Assembly (NCBI RefSeq): GCF_008039555.1 | Contig: NZ_VDUW01000003.1 | Span: forward strand, 186,001-250,000 | Reading direction: 5' to 3' | DNA: 64,000 nt | Source: Cerasibacillus terrae | GTDB taxonomy: Bacteria; Bacillota; Bacilli; Bacillales; Amphibacillaceae | Part shown: positions 16,643 to 24,986 of the stretch, piece after piece | How the letters are laid out: each line of letters starts with the position of its first letter | Numbering within the stretch: the stretch's first letter is position 1 | Notes under the pieces: generated by a model | What the model was told of the DNA's origin: nothing | What the model saw: the letters and a program-made list of their open reading frames with translations, nothing else | Databases searched by the model: none | Translations under genes and position numbers: made by a program

Positions 16643-17293
16643 ATGACAGCAGCAATTTGGAAACTGGCTTCTATTGGGGTAATTGTAGCGGGCTTGATAG
16701 CAGGATGTGTGTTTTACTACATTATCAGCCCACTAAAAAAAGAAGTGAAGAAAAAGCAATTGGAGGAAGTTGTTTCCCTTTTAATTAATTTTGTTATTTT
16801 TATTTGGATAGGAAAAATAGTTATCAACTTTCCAGTGTTTGTAAGTGATCCACTAGCAATCTTAGCGTATCCAAGTAATTCAAAAGCATTTTACATAGCG
16901 GTTTTATTTCTCATAGTGAATATCTTTTACAAAATAAAAAAGAAAAACTTCAACTACTATCAATGGTTCGTAGCATTTGTTCCAATCTTTTTATTTAGCA
17001 TATTTATCTATGAGTTTATTCAGGGAGCTTTCCTAGACAATAATCTTGGTTTTGTTAATTTAGGGTTCTACGCCATTTTGCTTATACTATTTATTTTTCT
17101 CCATGGGAAACACAAGCAAGAAACACTTGGCTTATCGTTCATGATGGTTTGGAGCTTAGGACAATTGCTGTTAGCATTTATTTTACCATTTGTTTCTTTA
17201 TTCGGTTATTTAATGGCACCATGGTTTTTACTTTTGATGTTCCTATTATTTTTAGTCCAATTTATTTATTATCAGAAAAGGAAGGTGTCTTAA
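16643..17293 (+). CDS. Integral membrane protein, unknown function
   Basis: About 217 residues with six or so hydrophobic segments spread over the whole length and short basic loops (SPLKKEVKKKQ, KIKKKN). I recognise no catalytic motif. The ATG at 16643 has GGAGG eight bases upstream. It is directly followed by ccdA (the stop and the next start are adjacent) and a TlpA-like thioredoxin, so it may take part in delivering reductant to the outside of the membrane or be a redox-linked partner of CcdA; that is inference from context. Confidence 0.7.
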   Translation: MTAAIWKLASIGVIVAGLIAGCVFYYIISPLKKEVKKKQLEEVVSLLINFVIFIWIGKIVINFPVFVSDPLAILAYPSNSKAFYIAVLFLIVNIFYKIKKKNFNYYQWFVAFVPIFLFSIFIYEFIQGAFLDNNLGFVNLGFYAILLILFIFLHGKHKQETLGLSFMMVWSLGQLLLAFILPFVSLFGYLMAPWFLLLMFLLFLVQFIYYQKRKVS

Positions 17294-18037
17294 TTGACAG
17301 CAGCAACTGATTTAACAATTTGGCTTGCATTTGGTGCAGGTGCATTATCATTTTTATCACCATGTACACTCCCTTTATTTCCTGCATATTTATCGTATAT
17401 AACAGGAATGAGTGTGAAAGAATTAGAAGGGAAAAAAGAAATAAAAATCCGTAGTAAATTAATGCTTCATTCTATATTCTTTTTGTTAGGAGTTTCGACT
17501 GTTTTCATCGGTTTAGGTGTAGGGATTTCATTTCTCGGCTCATGGATTCAAGGAGTATTGATGGGGGATTCTGGGAAATTAATTCAACGACTTGCAGGTA
17601 TATTTATTGTTGTCATGGGGCTCTTTGTAGCGGGTTGGATTAATATTAAACCATTTATGAAGGAAAAAAGAATGCAATTTACGAAAAAGCCTGTTGGTTA
17701 TTTGGGAACAGTTTTTGTAGGAATGGGATTTGCGGCAGGTTGGACGCCATGTATTGGACCGATTTTCGCTTCCATCCTAGTTGTTGCAGCAGCAAACCCA
17801 ACACAAGGAACAGTCTATACATTGGCATATGTACTGGGATTTGCTGTACCATTCTTAGTACTAGCATTTTTCATTGGTTCAACGAAATGGATTGTCCGTC
17901 ACAGTGAAAAAATTATGAAATTCGGTGGTGGACTAATGGTCGTAATGGGGATCCTATTATTTACTGGTCAAATGACACAGATTTCTACATTCCTATTGAA
18001 ATTTGTGGAAGATACATGGTTAATGAATTTAGGTTAA
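17294..18037 (+). CDS. ccdA: CcdA-type thiol-disulfide transporter
   Basis: The 247-residue protein has six membrane helices and the two redox-active cysteines of CcdA/DsbD-beta: FLSPCTLPLFPAYLSY near residue 24 and GWTPCIGPIFAS near residue 155. CcdA passes electrons from cytoplasmic thioredoxin across the membrane to extracytoplasmic thioredoxin-like proteins, here presumably the TlpA-like product of the next gene. The start is a TTG at 17294 immediately after the preceding stop, with GGAAGG upstream. Confidence 0.9.
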   Translation: MTAATDLTIWLAFGAGALSFLSPCTLPLFPAYLSYITGMSVKELEGKKEIKIRSKLMLHSIFFLLGVSTVFIGLGVGISFLGSWIQGVLMGDSGKLIQRLAGIFIVVMGLFVAGWINIKPFMKEKRMQFTKKPVGYLGTVFVGMGFAAGWTPCIGPIFASILVVAAANPTQGTVYTLAYVLGFAVPFLVLAFFIGSTKWIVRHSEKIMKFGGGLMVVMGILLFTGQMTQISTFLLKFVEDTWLMNLG

Positions 18038-18052
18038 TGGAGGGAAAATGAA

Positions 18053-18679
18053 GTGAAAAAAAAATGGATTCTGGCAGTAATTATTCTTGCCATGCTTGCA
18101 TGGACAGTATATGATTTTGGATTTAAAGATAAAGCTTCTTCAACTCCTGATGATACATCTACACCTTCTGAGGAAAAAACAACAGAAGCAAGCAAGTCGG
18201 AAGATGAAACAAAAGATGAAGATAGTAATGAGAAAGATGGCAAGGCAATGGTAGAAGTAGGGCTAGAAAAAGGAAATATAGCCCCTGATTTTGAATTAGA
18301 GACATTGGATGGAGAAACAGTGTCTTTATCTGATTTTCGTGGAAAGCGTGTCATGTTAAATTTCTGGGCAACATGGTGTCCGCCTTGTCGTGCAGAGATG
18401 CCTGATATGCAGAAATTCCATGAAAATAAAGATGTAGTTATCTTGGCTGTGAATTTAACGGGTGAAAGAGATAGTCGAAAGAATGTTACAGAATTTGTGG
18501 ATGATTATGGAATAACTTTCCGAATTTTGATGGATGAAGATTTGTCTGTGTCATACTTGTATCAAATTCAACCAATTCCAACATCATACCTCATTGACTC
18601 AAATGGAGTTATCCATAACAAAGCATTTGGTGCAATTAATTATGAATTGATGGTACAAGAATTTGAAAAGATGCAATAA
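18053..18679 (+). CDS. TlpA/ResA-like membrane-anchored thioredoxin
   Basis: The 208-residue protein has an N-terminal membrane anchor (residues 4-22), a Ser/Thr/Glu-rich linker to about residue 70, and a thioredoxin fold with NFWATWCPPCRAEMP, the WCPPC active site. The conserved cis-proline lies in QPIPTSY. It is an extracytoplasmic thiol reductase, probably kept reduced by CcdA from the gene upstream; targets could be apocytochrome c or another envelope protein. The start is GTG at 18053 with GGAGGG upstream. Confidence 0.9.
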   Translation: MKKKWILAVIILAMLAWTVYDFGFKDKASSTPDDTSTPSEEKTTEASKSEDETKDEDSNEKDGKAMVEVGLEKGNIAPDFELETLDGETVSLSDFRGKRVMLNFWATWCPPCRAEMPDMQKFHENKDVVILAVNLTGERDSRKNVTEFVDDYGITFRILMDEDLSVSYLYQIQPIPTSYLIDSNGVIHNKAFGAINYELMVQEFEKMQ

Positions 18680-18721
18680 CCTGTTTGTTTGATATACAAT
18701 TAAAGGTACAATAGTGATGAG

Positions 18722-19420
18722 GTGGTTTATATCAAACAAACGATTCTCATTGTAGAAGATGATCCAATGATTCGCCAATTGGTGCGGATTTATTTAGAAA
18801 AAAATGAGTATGATGTGGTAGAGGCTTCAGATGGAGAGACGGCTAAAGAAGCTTTTTTAACCTATCATCCATGTTTAATCATCCTTGATCTAATGCTTCC
18901 TAAGATAAGTGGGGAAGCATTTTTAGAATGGCTACAAGAGCAGGAAAATGATCATGTCTCTGTGATTATGCTTTCAGCAAAGGCACGAATAGAAGATAAA
19001 ATTACCGGTTTAAAATTGGGTGCAGATGATTATATGACAAAACCATTTGACCCAGAAGAGTTAGTTGCCCATGTGGAAGCAGTACTACGTCGGACAGGGC
19101 AATTTTGTCAAAAGATAGTTCATAATGGATTATGTCTCATGCCACGGCGGGGAGAAGTTCTTTTATATGATGAACCGATTCACTTAACAAAGCATGAATT
19201 CAACCTCCTTTATTATTTCATGCAAAATCCGAATATCGTGTTATCACGCGAACAATTGGTCAACGAAATGTATCCATATGGTGAACAAGATGTTTCTGAT
19301 CGTACAATTGATGCACATATAAAAAAATTACGCCGAAAAATTGAATCAAATCCTACGAACCCAATGCGGATCCAAACGGTACGAGGAATGGGGTATAAAT
19401 TTGTCACGACGAAAACCTAA
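18722..19420 (+). CDS. OmpR/PhoB-type response regulator
   Basis: The 232-residue protein has a receiver domain (ILIVEDDP acidic pocket; phosphoacceptor Asp56 in IILDLMLP; Lys in MTKPF) and a C-terminal winged-helix DNA-binding domain (LTKHEFNLLYYFM ... RTIDAHIKKLRRKI ... RGMGYKF). The start is probably the GTG at 18722, although its ribosome binding site is weak and a GAGGTGG overlaps the start. The gene follows the CcdA/TlpA genes by 42 bases and overlaps the kinase gene, so it likely senses or controls envelope redox state. A PhoB-like direct repeat lies before the operon. Confidence 0.9.
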   Translation: MVYIKQTILIVEDDPMIRQLVRIYLEKNEYDVVEASDGETAKEAFLTYHPCLIILDLMLPKISGEAFLEWLQEQENDHVSVIMLSAKARIEDKITGLKLGADDYMTKPFDPEELVAHVEAVLRRTGQFCQKIVHNGLCLMPRRGEVLLYDEPIHLTKHEFNLLYYFMQNPNIVLSREQLVNEMYPYGEQDVSDRTIDAHIKKLRRKIESNPTNPMRIQTVRGMGYKFVTTKT

Positions 19421-20492
19421 AAAAAGTCTTTTTCCAAAGGGATTCCTCTGGCGCCTTTCAGCGATTAATATATTAGTTATTGCCACAGCTATAGCCGTAA
19501 GTAGTTGGGCTGTATATCATACAGCATGTTTTCTTGTAGAGGGCATGGGGAATTTCGGTGAACTGCGTCAAAAACAATTTAATGCTACTTTATTTCAATA
19601 TTTATGGATTTTCAGTGTTGTGATTATTACATTTGGTAGTATCCTTCACTTACATTTTGTGAAAAAGCTTATCCATCCCATCCATCAATTAATTGAATCA
19701 ACACAACAGATGAAAAAGGGGAAATATCCAGAGCCAATCGATGGAACAAATGATGATGAAGTGGGAGAATTAGTGAATCATTTTAATGAACTGGTGCTGC
19801 AATTGAAACACAATGAAAAAGAGCGAAAGAAAATGGTTGCGGATATTTCCCATGAATTACGTACGCCATTAGCTAATCTCAATGGTTATTTAAAAGCACT
19901 AGAAAATGGCATGATTGATGGAAATCCAGATTTATATCATTCTCTTCTGAAGGAATCCGAACGAATGACATTGATGCTGAAACAATTGGAGCAATTGAAG
20001 GAGTGGGATCATGTAAATGTACGAAACTTTATCCAAAAAGAGTCCCTACGTGTAGAGAAAGTGATTGAACAAACCATTCGTATGTTTGATTGGTCTTTAA
20101 AACAGGAAAAAATCCCTTTAAATTTAGCTATTGAGAAACAAAGTGTTTTCATAAATGAAGAGGGATTTCAGCAAGTGCTTAGTAATCTATTAGATAATGC
20201 TATCCAGTATTATCAAGGTAGTGGGCCAATCATGGTAGTTGGAAAAGTCATTTCTGAAGATCGATATCGTGTTACAGTAACAGGTCCAAGCCAACCAATT
20301 ACAGAAGAGGCGGAAAAGCGAATCTTTGATCGATTTTATCGGATAGATCCATCACGTAATCGAAAGACAGGTGGAAGCGGACTTGGTCTTGCGATTGCAA
20401 AGGAAATAGTTGAGCAACATGGCGGGAATATTGGTTTAATTCGTGGTGAAGAACAAAATAGTTTCTGGTTTGACGTAGAAATAGAACAATAG
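19401..20492 (+). CDS. Sensor histidine kinase
   Basis: About 363 residues: first membrane helix near residues 18-40, extracytoplasmic segment with a Cys (HTACFLV), second helix, HAMP domain, dimerisation domain with the phosphoacceptor His in ADISHELRTPL, and a catalytic ATP-binding domain (NLLDNAIQYY N box, GGSGLGLAIAKE G box). The start is taken as TTG at 19401, with GGGG upstream, giving a 20-base overlap with the response regulator gene. The partner is that regulator. The short external loop with one Cys might be relevant to redox sensing. Confidence 0.85.
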   Translation: MSRRKPKKSLFPKGFLWRLSAINILVIATAIAVSSWAVYHTACFLVEGMGNFGELRQKQFNATLFQYLWIFSVVIITFGSILHLHFVKKLIHPIHQLIESTQQMKKGKYPEPIDGTNDDEVGELVNHFNELVLQLKHNEKERKKMVADISHELRTPLANLNGYLKALENGMIDGNPDLYHSLLKESERMTLMLKQLEQLKEWDHVNVRNFIQKESLRVEKVIEQTIRMFDWSLKQEKIPLNLAIEKQSVFINEEGFQQVLSNLLDNAIQYYQGSGPIMVVGKVISEDRYRVTVTGPSQPITEEAEKRIFDRFYRIDPSRNRKTGGSGLGLAIAKEIVEQHGGNIGLIRGEEQNSFWFDVEIEQ

Positions 20493-20566
20493 ATTAGGAT
20501 GTTTAAGAGAAACTTCTTCTATGGTTATCGCAATATCCCTGTTTTTAGTTATTTACTGTGTGAATT

Positions 20567-20595
20567 TTGCATCTTATACATTTTCGTGCTACACT
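20567..20595 (+). promoter_or_regulatory. Sigma-A promoter of the riboflavin operon
   Basis: TTGCAT at 20567-20572, 17-base spacer, TACACT at 20590-20595 with an extended -10 TGC before it, about 30 bases upstream of the FMN riboswitch. Confidence 0.7.
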
Positions 20596-20626
20596 AATAA
20601 TGAAAAATAAATAAATTCATACGTAA

Positions 20627-20767
20627 TTCCTTCGGGGCAGGGTGAAATTCCCGACCGACGGTGAAGAAGCTTGATGCTTCTAAGTCCGTGACCCGAGTGA
20701 TTTTAAGTCATTCGGTGGATCTGGTGAAACTCCAGAGCCGACAGTAAAGTCTGGATGGGAGAAGGAA
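20627..20767 (+). promoter_or_regulatory. FMN riboswitch (RFN element)
   Basis: The conserved RFN core is present: TTCCTTCGGGGCAGGGTGAA at the 5' side, CCGACCGACGGTGA, the variable hairpin GAAGCTTGATGCTTC, GTCCGTGACCCG, GGATCTGGTGAAACTCCAGA, GCCGACAGTAAAGTCTGGAT, and GGGAGAAGGAA closing P1 with the 5' side. FMN binding favours the terminator at 20990-21018 and shuts off the rib operon. Confidence 0.97.
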
Positions 20768-20989
20768 TTTTGGCGGATACATATGATTTGAAATAAGGGA
20801 CTAATGGATATCTATCGATTTTTCCTATGTATAAACATGATTTGTGTTTGTATATACTTTTTTAATACTTCGATAGAAATGAAAATAAATGAGTCTATTT
20901 TTTGGTGTATGTTTTCTTATTCCAAAAAGTATTATTTTGTGTACCCTTTATAAATAAAATGAGTATACCCGCGAAAATTCGAACCCAAT

Positions 20990-21018
20990 GCCTCTGAAGC
21001 TAATTCAGGGGCTTTTTT
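20990..21018 (+). terminator. Riboswitch-controlled terminator before ribD
   Basis: GCCTCTGAA and TTCAGGGGC form a 9-bp stem followed by TTTTTT. It sits about 220 bases after the end of the aptamer, an unusually long distance; smaller inverted repeats (CTATCGA/TCGATAG) lie between. Confidence 0.8.
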
Positions 21019-21045
21019 GATGCAGAAAATAATGGAGGTGAAGAA

Positions 21046-22158
21046 ATGATAGATGAAACGTATATGGAATTAGCCTTACAATTAGCCGAGAAAACGCTTG
21101 GGCAAACAAGCCCCAATCCTGTTGTTGGTGCGGTTGTTGTGAAAGATGGAAAAGTCGTTGGTCTTGGGGCACATTTACAACCTGGTGATGCACATGCAGA
21201 AGTGATTGCATTAGAGATGGCTAGTGAAAAAGCAAAAGATGCAACATTGTATGTGACACTTGAGCCTTGTAGTCATTACGGGAAAACGCCACCATGTGTA
21301 GAAAAAATTATAACAAATGGCTTGAAGCGTGTGGTGATTGCGACATTGGATCCACATGAAAAAGTCAATGGTCAAGGTGTAAAACGATTAATAGAAGCAG
21401 GTATTGATGTTAAAGTCGGTGTATTGGAAGAAAAGGCTGTTCTCTTAAATCAATTCTTTTTTCATTATATAAAGACAAACCTTCCCTATATTACGTTAAA
21501 GGCTGCAATGAGCTTAGATGGAAAAATAGCGACCAAGACTGGGGAAAGTAAATGGATTACAAATCAAGAAGCCCGTGAAGATGTACACCATTTACGAAAA
21601 ACACATGATGCTATTTTAGTAGGAATCAACACAGTTTTGGAAGATAATCCGAGTTTAACAGCACGATTCCCAGATACGGGTAAACATCCAATCCGGATTA
21701 TTTTAGATACCCATTTACGAACACCAATCGATTCAACCGTTGTCACAGACAATCAAGTAGAAACATGGATTTTTGTAGGAAAAGAAGTAAGAAGAGAACA
21801 AATGGAAAACTTCGCCGACTTTCAACAAGTAACCATTATTCAATTACCATCAGAAAAAATAGATATAAAAGAAATATTACACCAATTAGGGGAACGGGAG
21901 ATAACGAGTTTATTTGTTGAAGGTGGAGCAGAAATACATGGAAGTTTTCTAAAAGAGGGTCTGTTTCAACAAGTAATGATGTATATTGCTCCGAAATTAA
22001 TTGGTGGGAGAAACGCTCCAACTGTCTTTGGTGGAGAAGGTATTGAAAAAATGGCTGATGTATTTAATTTACAATTTACTGAAATAGAACAACTTGGAAA
22101 AGATTTAAAAATAATAGCAGTTAAAAAGGAGGACACGAATGTTTACGGGAATTGTTGA
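21046..22158 (+). CDS. ribD: Bifunctional riboflavin deaminase-reductase RibD
   Basis: The 370-residue protein has an N-terminal deaminase domain with the zinc motifs HAEVIAL and PCSHYGKTPPC and a C-terminal reductase domain (residues about 147-360) with KAAMSLDGKIAT and VEGGAEIHG. It deaminates and then reduces the pyrimidine product of GTP cyclohydrolase II. Start ATG at 21046 follows GGAGG. It is the first gene of the riboswitch-controlled operon and overlaps ribE by 20 bases. Confidence 0.97.
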   Translation: MIDETYMELALQLAEKTLGQTSPNPVVGAVVVKDGKVVGLGAHLQPGDAHAEVIALEMASEKAKDATLYVTLEPCSHYGKTPPCVEKIITNGLKRVVIATLDPHEKVNGQGVKRLIEAGIDVKVGVLEEKAVLLNQFFFHYIKTNLPYITLKAAMSLDGKIATKTGESKWITNQEAREDVHHLRKTHDAILVGINTVLEDNPSLTARFPDTGKHPIRIILDTHLRTPIDSTVVTDNQVETWIFVGKEVRREQMENFADFQQVTIIQLPSEKIDIKEILHQLGEREITSLFVEGGAEIHGSFLKEGLFQQVMMYIAPKLIGGRNAPTVFGGEGIEKMADVFNLQFTEIEQLGKDLKIIAVKKEDTNVYGNC

Positions 22159-22789
22159 AGAGGTTGGGACAATTAAAGAAATAAAGAAAACATCTCCGAA
22201 AGCATGGAGTATAGCAATTCATGCGACGAAAGTATTAGATGATATCACAATCGGCGATAGCATTAGTGTAAATGGGATTTGTCTAACAGTAACTCATTTT
22301 GATTCTGATACCTTTCAAGTTGATGTTATGCCAGAGACTGTAAAAGCAACTTCCTTACAAGCATTAAAAAGTGGATCTGTCGTTAATTTAGAACGAGCAA
22401 TGGCTGCTAATGGCCGTTTTGGTGGACATTTTGTCTCTGGGCATGTTGATACGATTGGAAAAATTACGAAGAAAACACCAGTGGAAAATGCAATTTATTA
22501 TCATATTGAAGTGGCTCCCGAATGGATGAAGTATATTGTTCCAAAAGGATCAATTGCTGTGGATGGAACAAGTTTAACCATTTTTCACACAGATAAGAAT
22601 CATTTTCAAATTTCGCTTATTCCTCACACAAGTAAGGAGACAGTTTTAGGAGAAAAGCAAGATGGGGATATCGTGAATTTAGAATGTGATGTGCTTGTTA
22701 AATCACTAGCCCATTTACTTCATCATGAACAACAAGATAACAGAAAGAGTATTGATATTTCATTTCTACAAGAAAACGGTTTTTATTGA
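22139..22789 (+). CDS. ribE: Riboflavin synthase alpha chain RibE
   Basis: The 216-residue protein consists of two similar lumazine-binding barrels: MFTGIVEEVGTI with SVNGICLTV in the first, and FVSGHVDTIGKI with VDGTSLTIF in the second. It converts two 6,7-dimethyl-8-ribityllumazine molecules into riboflavin and the pyrimidine. AAAGGAGG lies inside the end of ribD, and the two genes are translationally coupled. Confidence 0.97.
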   Translation: MFTGIVEEVGTIKEIKKTSPKAWSIAIHATKVLDDITIGDSISVNGICLTVTHFDSDTFQVDVMPETVKATSLQALKSGSVVNLERAMAANGRFGGHFVSGHVDTIGKITKKTPVENAIYYHIEVAPEWMKYIVPKGSIAVDGTSLTIFHTDKNHFQISLIPHTSKETVLGEKQDGDIVNLECDVLVKSLAHLLHHEQQDNRKSIDISFLQENGFY

Positions 22790-22802
22790 GGAGGAATAGA
22801 TA

Positions 22803-24002
22803 ATGTTTCATACCATTGAAGAAGCACTTACAGATTTAAAAAATGGTAAGCCAATTATTGTTGTGGATGATGAAGACAGAGAAAATGAAGGAGATCTTGT
22901 TGCCTTAGCGGAAAAGACGACACCTGAAATGATTAATTTTATGATTACCCATGGAAAAGGTTTGGTATGTACATCGATTACAAAGAATGTCGCTGAAAAA
23001 TTAGATTTTCCACCAATGACTTACAACAACTCGGATCCATTGGGAACAGCTTTTACAATCAGTATTGATCATCAAGATACAACAACAGGGATAAGTGCCT
23101 ATGAACGCTCCCTTACGATTCAAGCATTATTAAAAAAAGATACAAAAGCAAAAGATTTTAAACGACCAGGGCATGTTTTTCCACTAATTGCAAAAGAAAA
23201 TGGAGTATTAACAAGACCGGGTCATACAGAAGCATCTGTTGACTTAGCCCGTTTAAGTGGTACTTTTCCAGCAGGAGTTATCTGTGAAATTATTAAAGAT
23301 GACGGAACAATGGCTAGATTACCTGAGTTAGTTAAGATGTCGCAAGCTCTGGATATAAAACTCATTAGTATTGAACATTTAATTGAGTATCGAAAACGCC
23401 ATGAGACACATGTAAAACGTGAAGTAGAAACAGTCCTACCAACTAAATTTGGTAAATTCAATATTACAGGGTATTCCAATGATTTAGATGAGAAAGAACA
23501 TATTGCCTTGGTAAAAGGGGATGTAACTGGAAAGCAAATTCCACTTGTACGAATGCATTCGGAATGTTTAACAGGTGATGTCTTCGGTTCAAAACGTTGT
23601 GATTGTGGACCACAACTAGAGAAAGCGATGCAGTCGATTGAAACGTATGGGAGTGGGGTCATTGTTTATTTACGGCAGGAAGGTAGAGGGATTGGCTTAT
23701 TAAATAAATTGCGTGCCTATAAATTACAAGATGAAGGACTCGACACGATGGAGGCGAATAAGAAATTAGGGTTTGCTCCCGATTTACGAGAATATCATGT
23801 CGCAGCACAAATATTATTGGATCTAGATGTAAAACAGGTGAAACTGATGACAAATAATCCTGAAAAAATGGCTCTAATCGAAAGTTATGGCATTGAAGTA
23901 GTGGAACGGATTCCGATAGAAACCGGAATATGTCAAGAAAATATTCATTATTTACAAACAAAAAAAGAAAGATTTGGACATTTATTAGAAATGAAAGGGT
24001 AA
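22803..24002 (+). CDS. ribBA: RibBA: DHBP synthase / GTP cyclohydrolase II
   Basis: The 399-residue fused enzyme has an N-terminal 3,4-dihydroxy-2-butanone-4-phosphate synthase domain ([28 protein letters not shown]) and a C-terminal GTP cyclohydrolase II domain from about residue 205 with the zinc cysteines in [18 protein letters not shown] and the REGRGIGL motif. It supplies both starting compounds of riboflavin synthesis from ribulose 5-phosphate and GTP. Ribosome binding site GAGGAGG precedes the ATG. Confidence 0.97.
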   Translation: MFHTIEEALTDLKNGKPIIVVDDEDRENEGDLVALAEKTTPEMINFMITHGKGLVCTSITKNVAEKLDFPPMTYNNSDPLGTAFTISIDHQDTTTGISAYERSLTIQALLKKDTKAKDFKRPGHVFPLIAKENGVLTRPGHTEASVDLARLSGTFPAGVICEIIKDDGTMARLPELVKMSQALDIKLISIEHLIEYRKRHETHVKREVETVLPTKFGKFNITGYSNDLDEKEHIALVKGDVTGKQIPLVRMHSECLTGDVFGSKRCDCGPQLEKAMQSIETYGSGVIVYLRQEGRGIGLLNKLRAYKLQDEGLDTMEANKKLGFAPDLREYHVAAQILLDLDVKQVKLMTNNPEKMALIESYGIEVVERIPIETGICQENIHYLQTKKERFGHLLEMKG

Positions 24003-24013
24003 AGGTGATAAAA

Positions 24014-24484
24014 ATGGGACAAGTATTTGCAGGAAAAATGGTAGGAACAGATCAAAAAGTAGCGATTGTTGTTGGGAGATTTAATGAATTTATAACACAG
24101 AAATTATTAGATGGAGCGGTTGATACGTTAAAACGACATGGTGTAAAAGAAGAAAATATCGATATTGCTTGGGTACCAGGTGCTTTTGAAATTCCACTTA
24201 TTGCGAAAAAACTAGCAGAAAAACCAAAATATGATGCTGTCATTACATTAGGTACGGTTATTCGTGGGGCAACACCGCATTTTGATTATGTGTGTAATGA
24301 GGCTGCAAAAGGGGTATCACATGCGTCTTTAACAACTGGTAAACCGGTCATCTTTGGTATTTTAACAACGGAAACGATTGAACAAGCAATCGAACGAGCA
24401 GGAACAAAAGCAGGGAATAAAGGAGCAGAAGCAGGACTTGCAGCAATTGAGATGGTTCATTTGTTAGGAGAAATTGTAGAATAA
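24014..24484 (+). CDS. ribH: 6,7-dimethyl-8-ribityllumazine synthase RibH
   Basis: The 156-residue protein has the lumazine synthase fold with [35 protein letters not shown] (catalytic His region) and [12 protein letters not shown]. It condenses DHBP with the ribityl-pyrimidine and usually forms icosahedral shells around riboflavin synthase. I start it at ATG 24014 with AAAGGTGAT upstream; an earlier in-frame codon at 23930 lies inside ribBA. Last gene of the rib operon. Confidence 0.97.
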   Translation: MGQVFAGKMVGTDQKVAIVVGRFNEFITQKLLDGAVDTLKRHGVKEENIDIAWVPGAFEIPLIAKKLAEKPKYDAVITLGTVIRGATPHFDYVCNEAAKGVSHASLTTGKPVIFGILTTETIEQAIERAGTKAGNKGAEAGLAAIEMVHLLGEIVE

Positions 24485-24490
24485 TAAAGG

Positions 24491-24545
24491 AGACTAAATT
24501 CAGTTGGTGTTTTTATCCCATCTGAACTTAGTCTTTGTTATTTTC
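24491..24545 (+). terminator. Terminator of the rib operon
   Basis: AGACTAAATTCAG and CTGAACTTAGTCT pair with one unpaired base, followed by TTTGTTATTTT. Confidence 0.75.
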
Positions 24546-24645
24546 AAGTTGAATGACATGTTTTCTCGCATGAAAAGGCGAAAGTTTTTATATTTTTGTG
24601 GAGATAGAAATATATTACAAGTTTTTACAACAAAGATTCATCATT

Positions 24646-24700
24646 TCCTATATAATAGATTTACATAAAAAAGGGTAAATCTATTATATAGGATTTTTTT
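24646..24700 (+). terminator. 19-bp perfect hairpin with T7 tail
   Basis: TCCTATATAATAGATTTAC and its exact complement (24675-24693) flank a 10-base loop, followed by seven T residues. It lies 160 bases after the rib terminator and 55 bases before the small membrane protein gene, so it may be a leader attenuator rather than a gene end. The 5' arm contains a TATAAT. Confidence 0.7.
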
Positions 24701-24755
24701 GGATGAAAAGGCTCGTATCCGTTAAACTAGAGATATATGCTAGGAGGAGAAATCA

Positions 24756-24965
24756 ATGGATTTAAAGTTTTACATTTATCAAATTCTAGGTGTTGGTGTC
24801 ATTTGGGCAGGGATGGCTTTTTTCTTTGACCAAATGGGTGAACCAAGTAAACTTATTTTTTATGCTGTGACATCTTGGTTATTATTTCTTATTGTTTTAT
24901 TTGGTAAGAAAGTTTACCGTGATCGCCAAGCAAAGAAAGATAAAGGAGATAAGCAAGAGAAATAA
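24756..24965 (+). CDS. Small two-helix membrane protein
   Basis: The 69-residue product has two hydrophobic helices (about residues 5-24 and 32-50) and a highly charged, Lys-rich tail. The start has a perfect AGGAGG site. It ends 21 bases before yfmR and probably forms an operon with it. I do not recognise the family; it could be a membrane accessory or a stress peptide. Confidence 0.65.
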   Translation: MDLKFYIYQILGVGVIWAGMAFFFDQMGEPSKLIFYAVTSWLLFLIVLFGKKVYRDRQAKKDKGDKQEK

Positions 24966-24986
24966 ACCTAGGATTGAGGAGATCTT

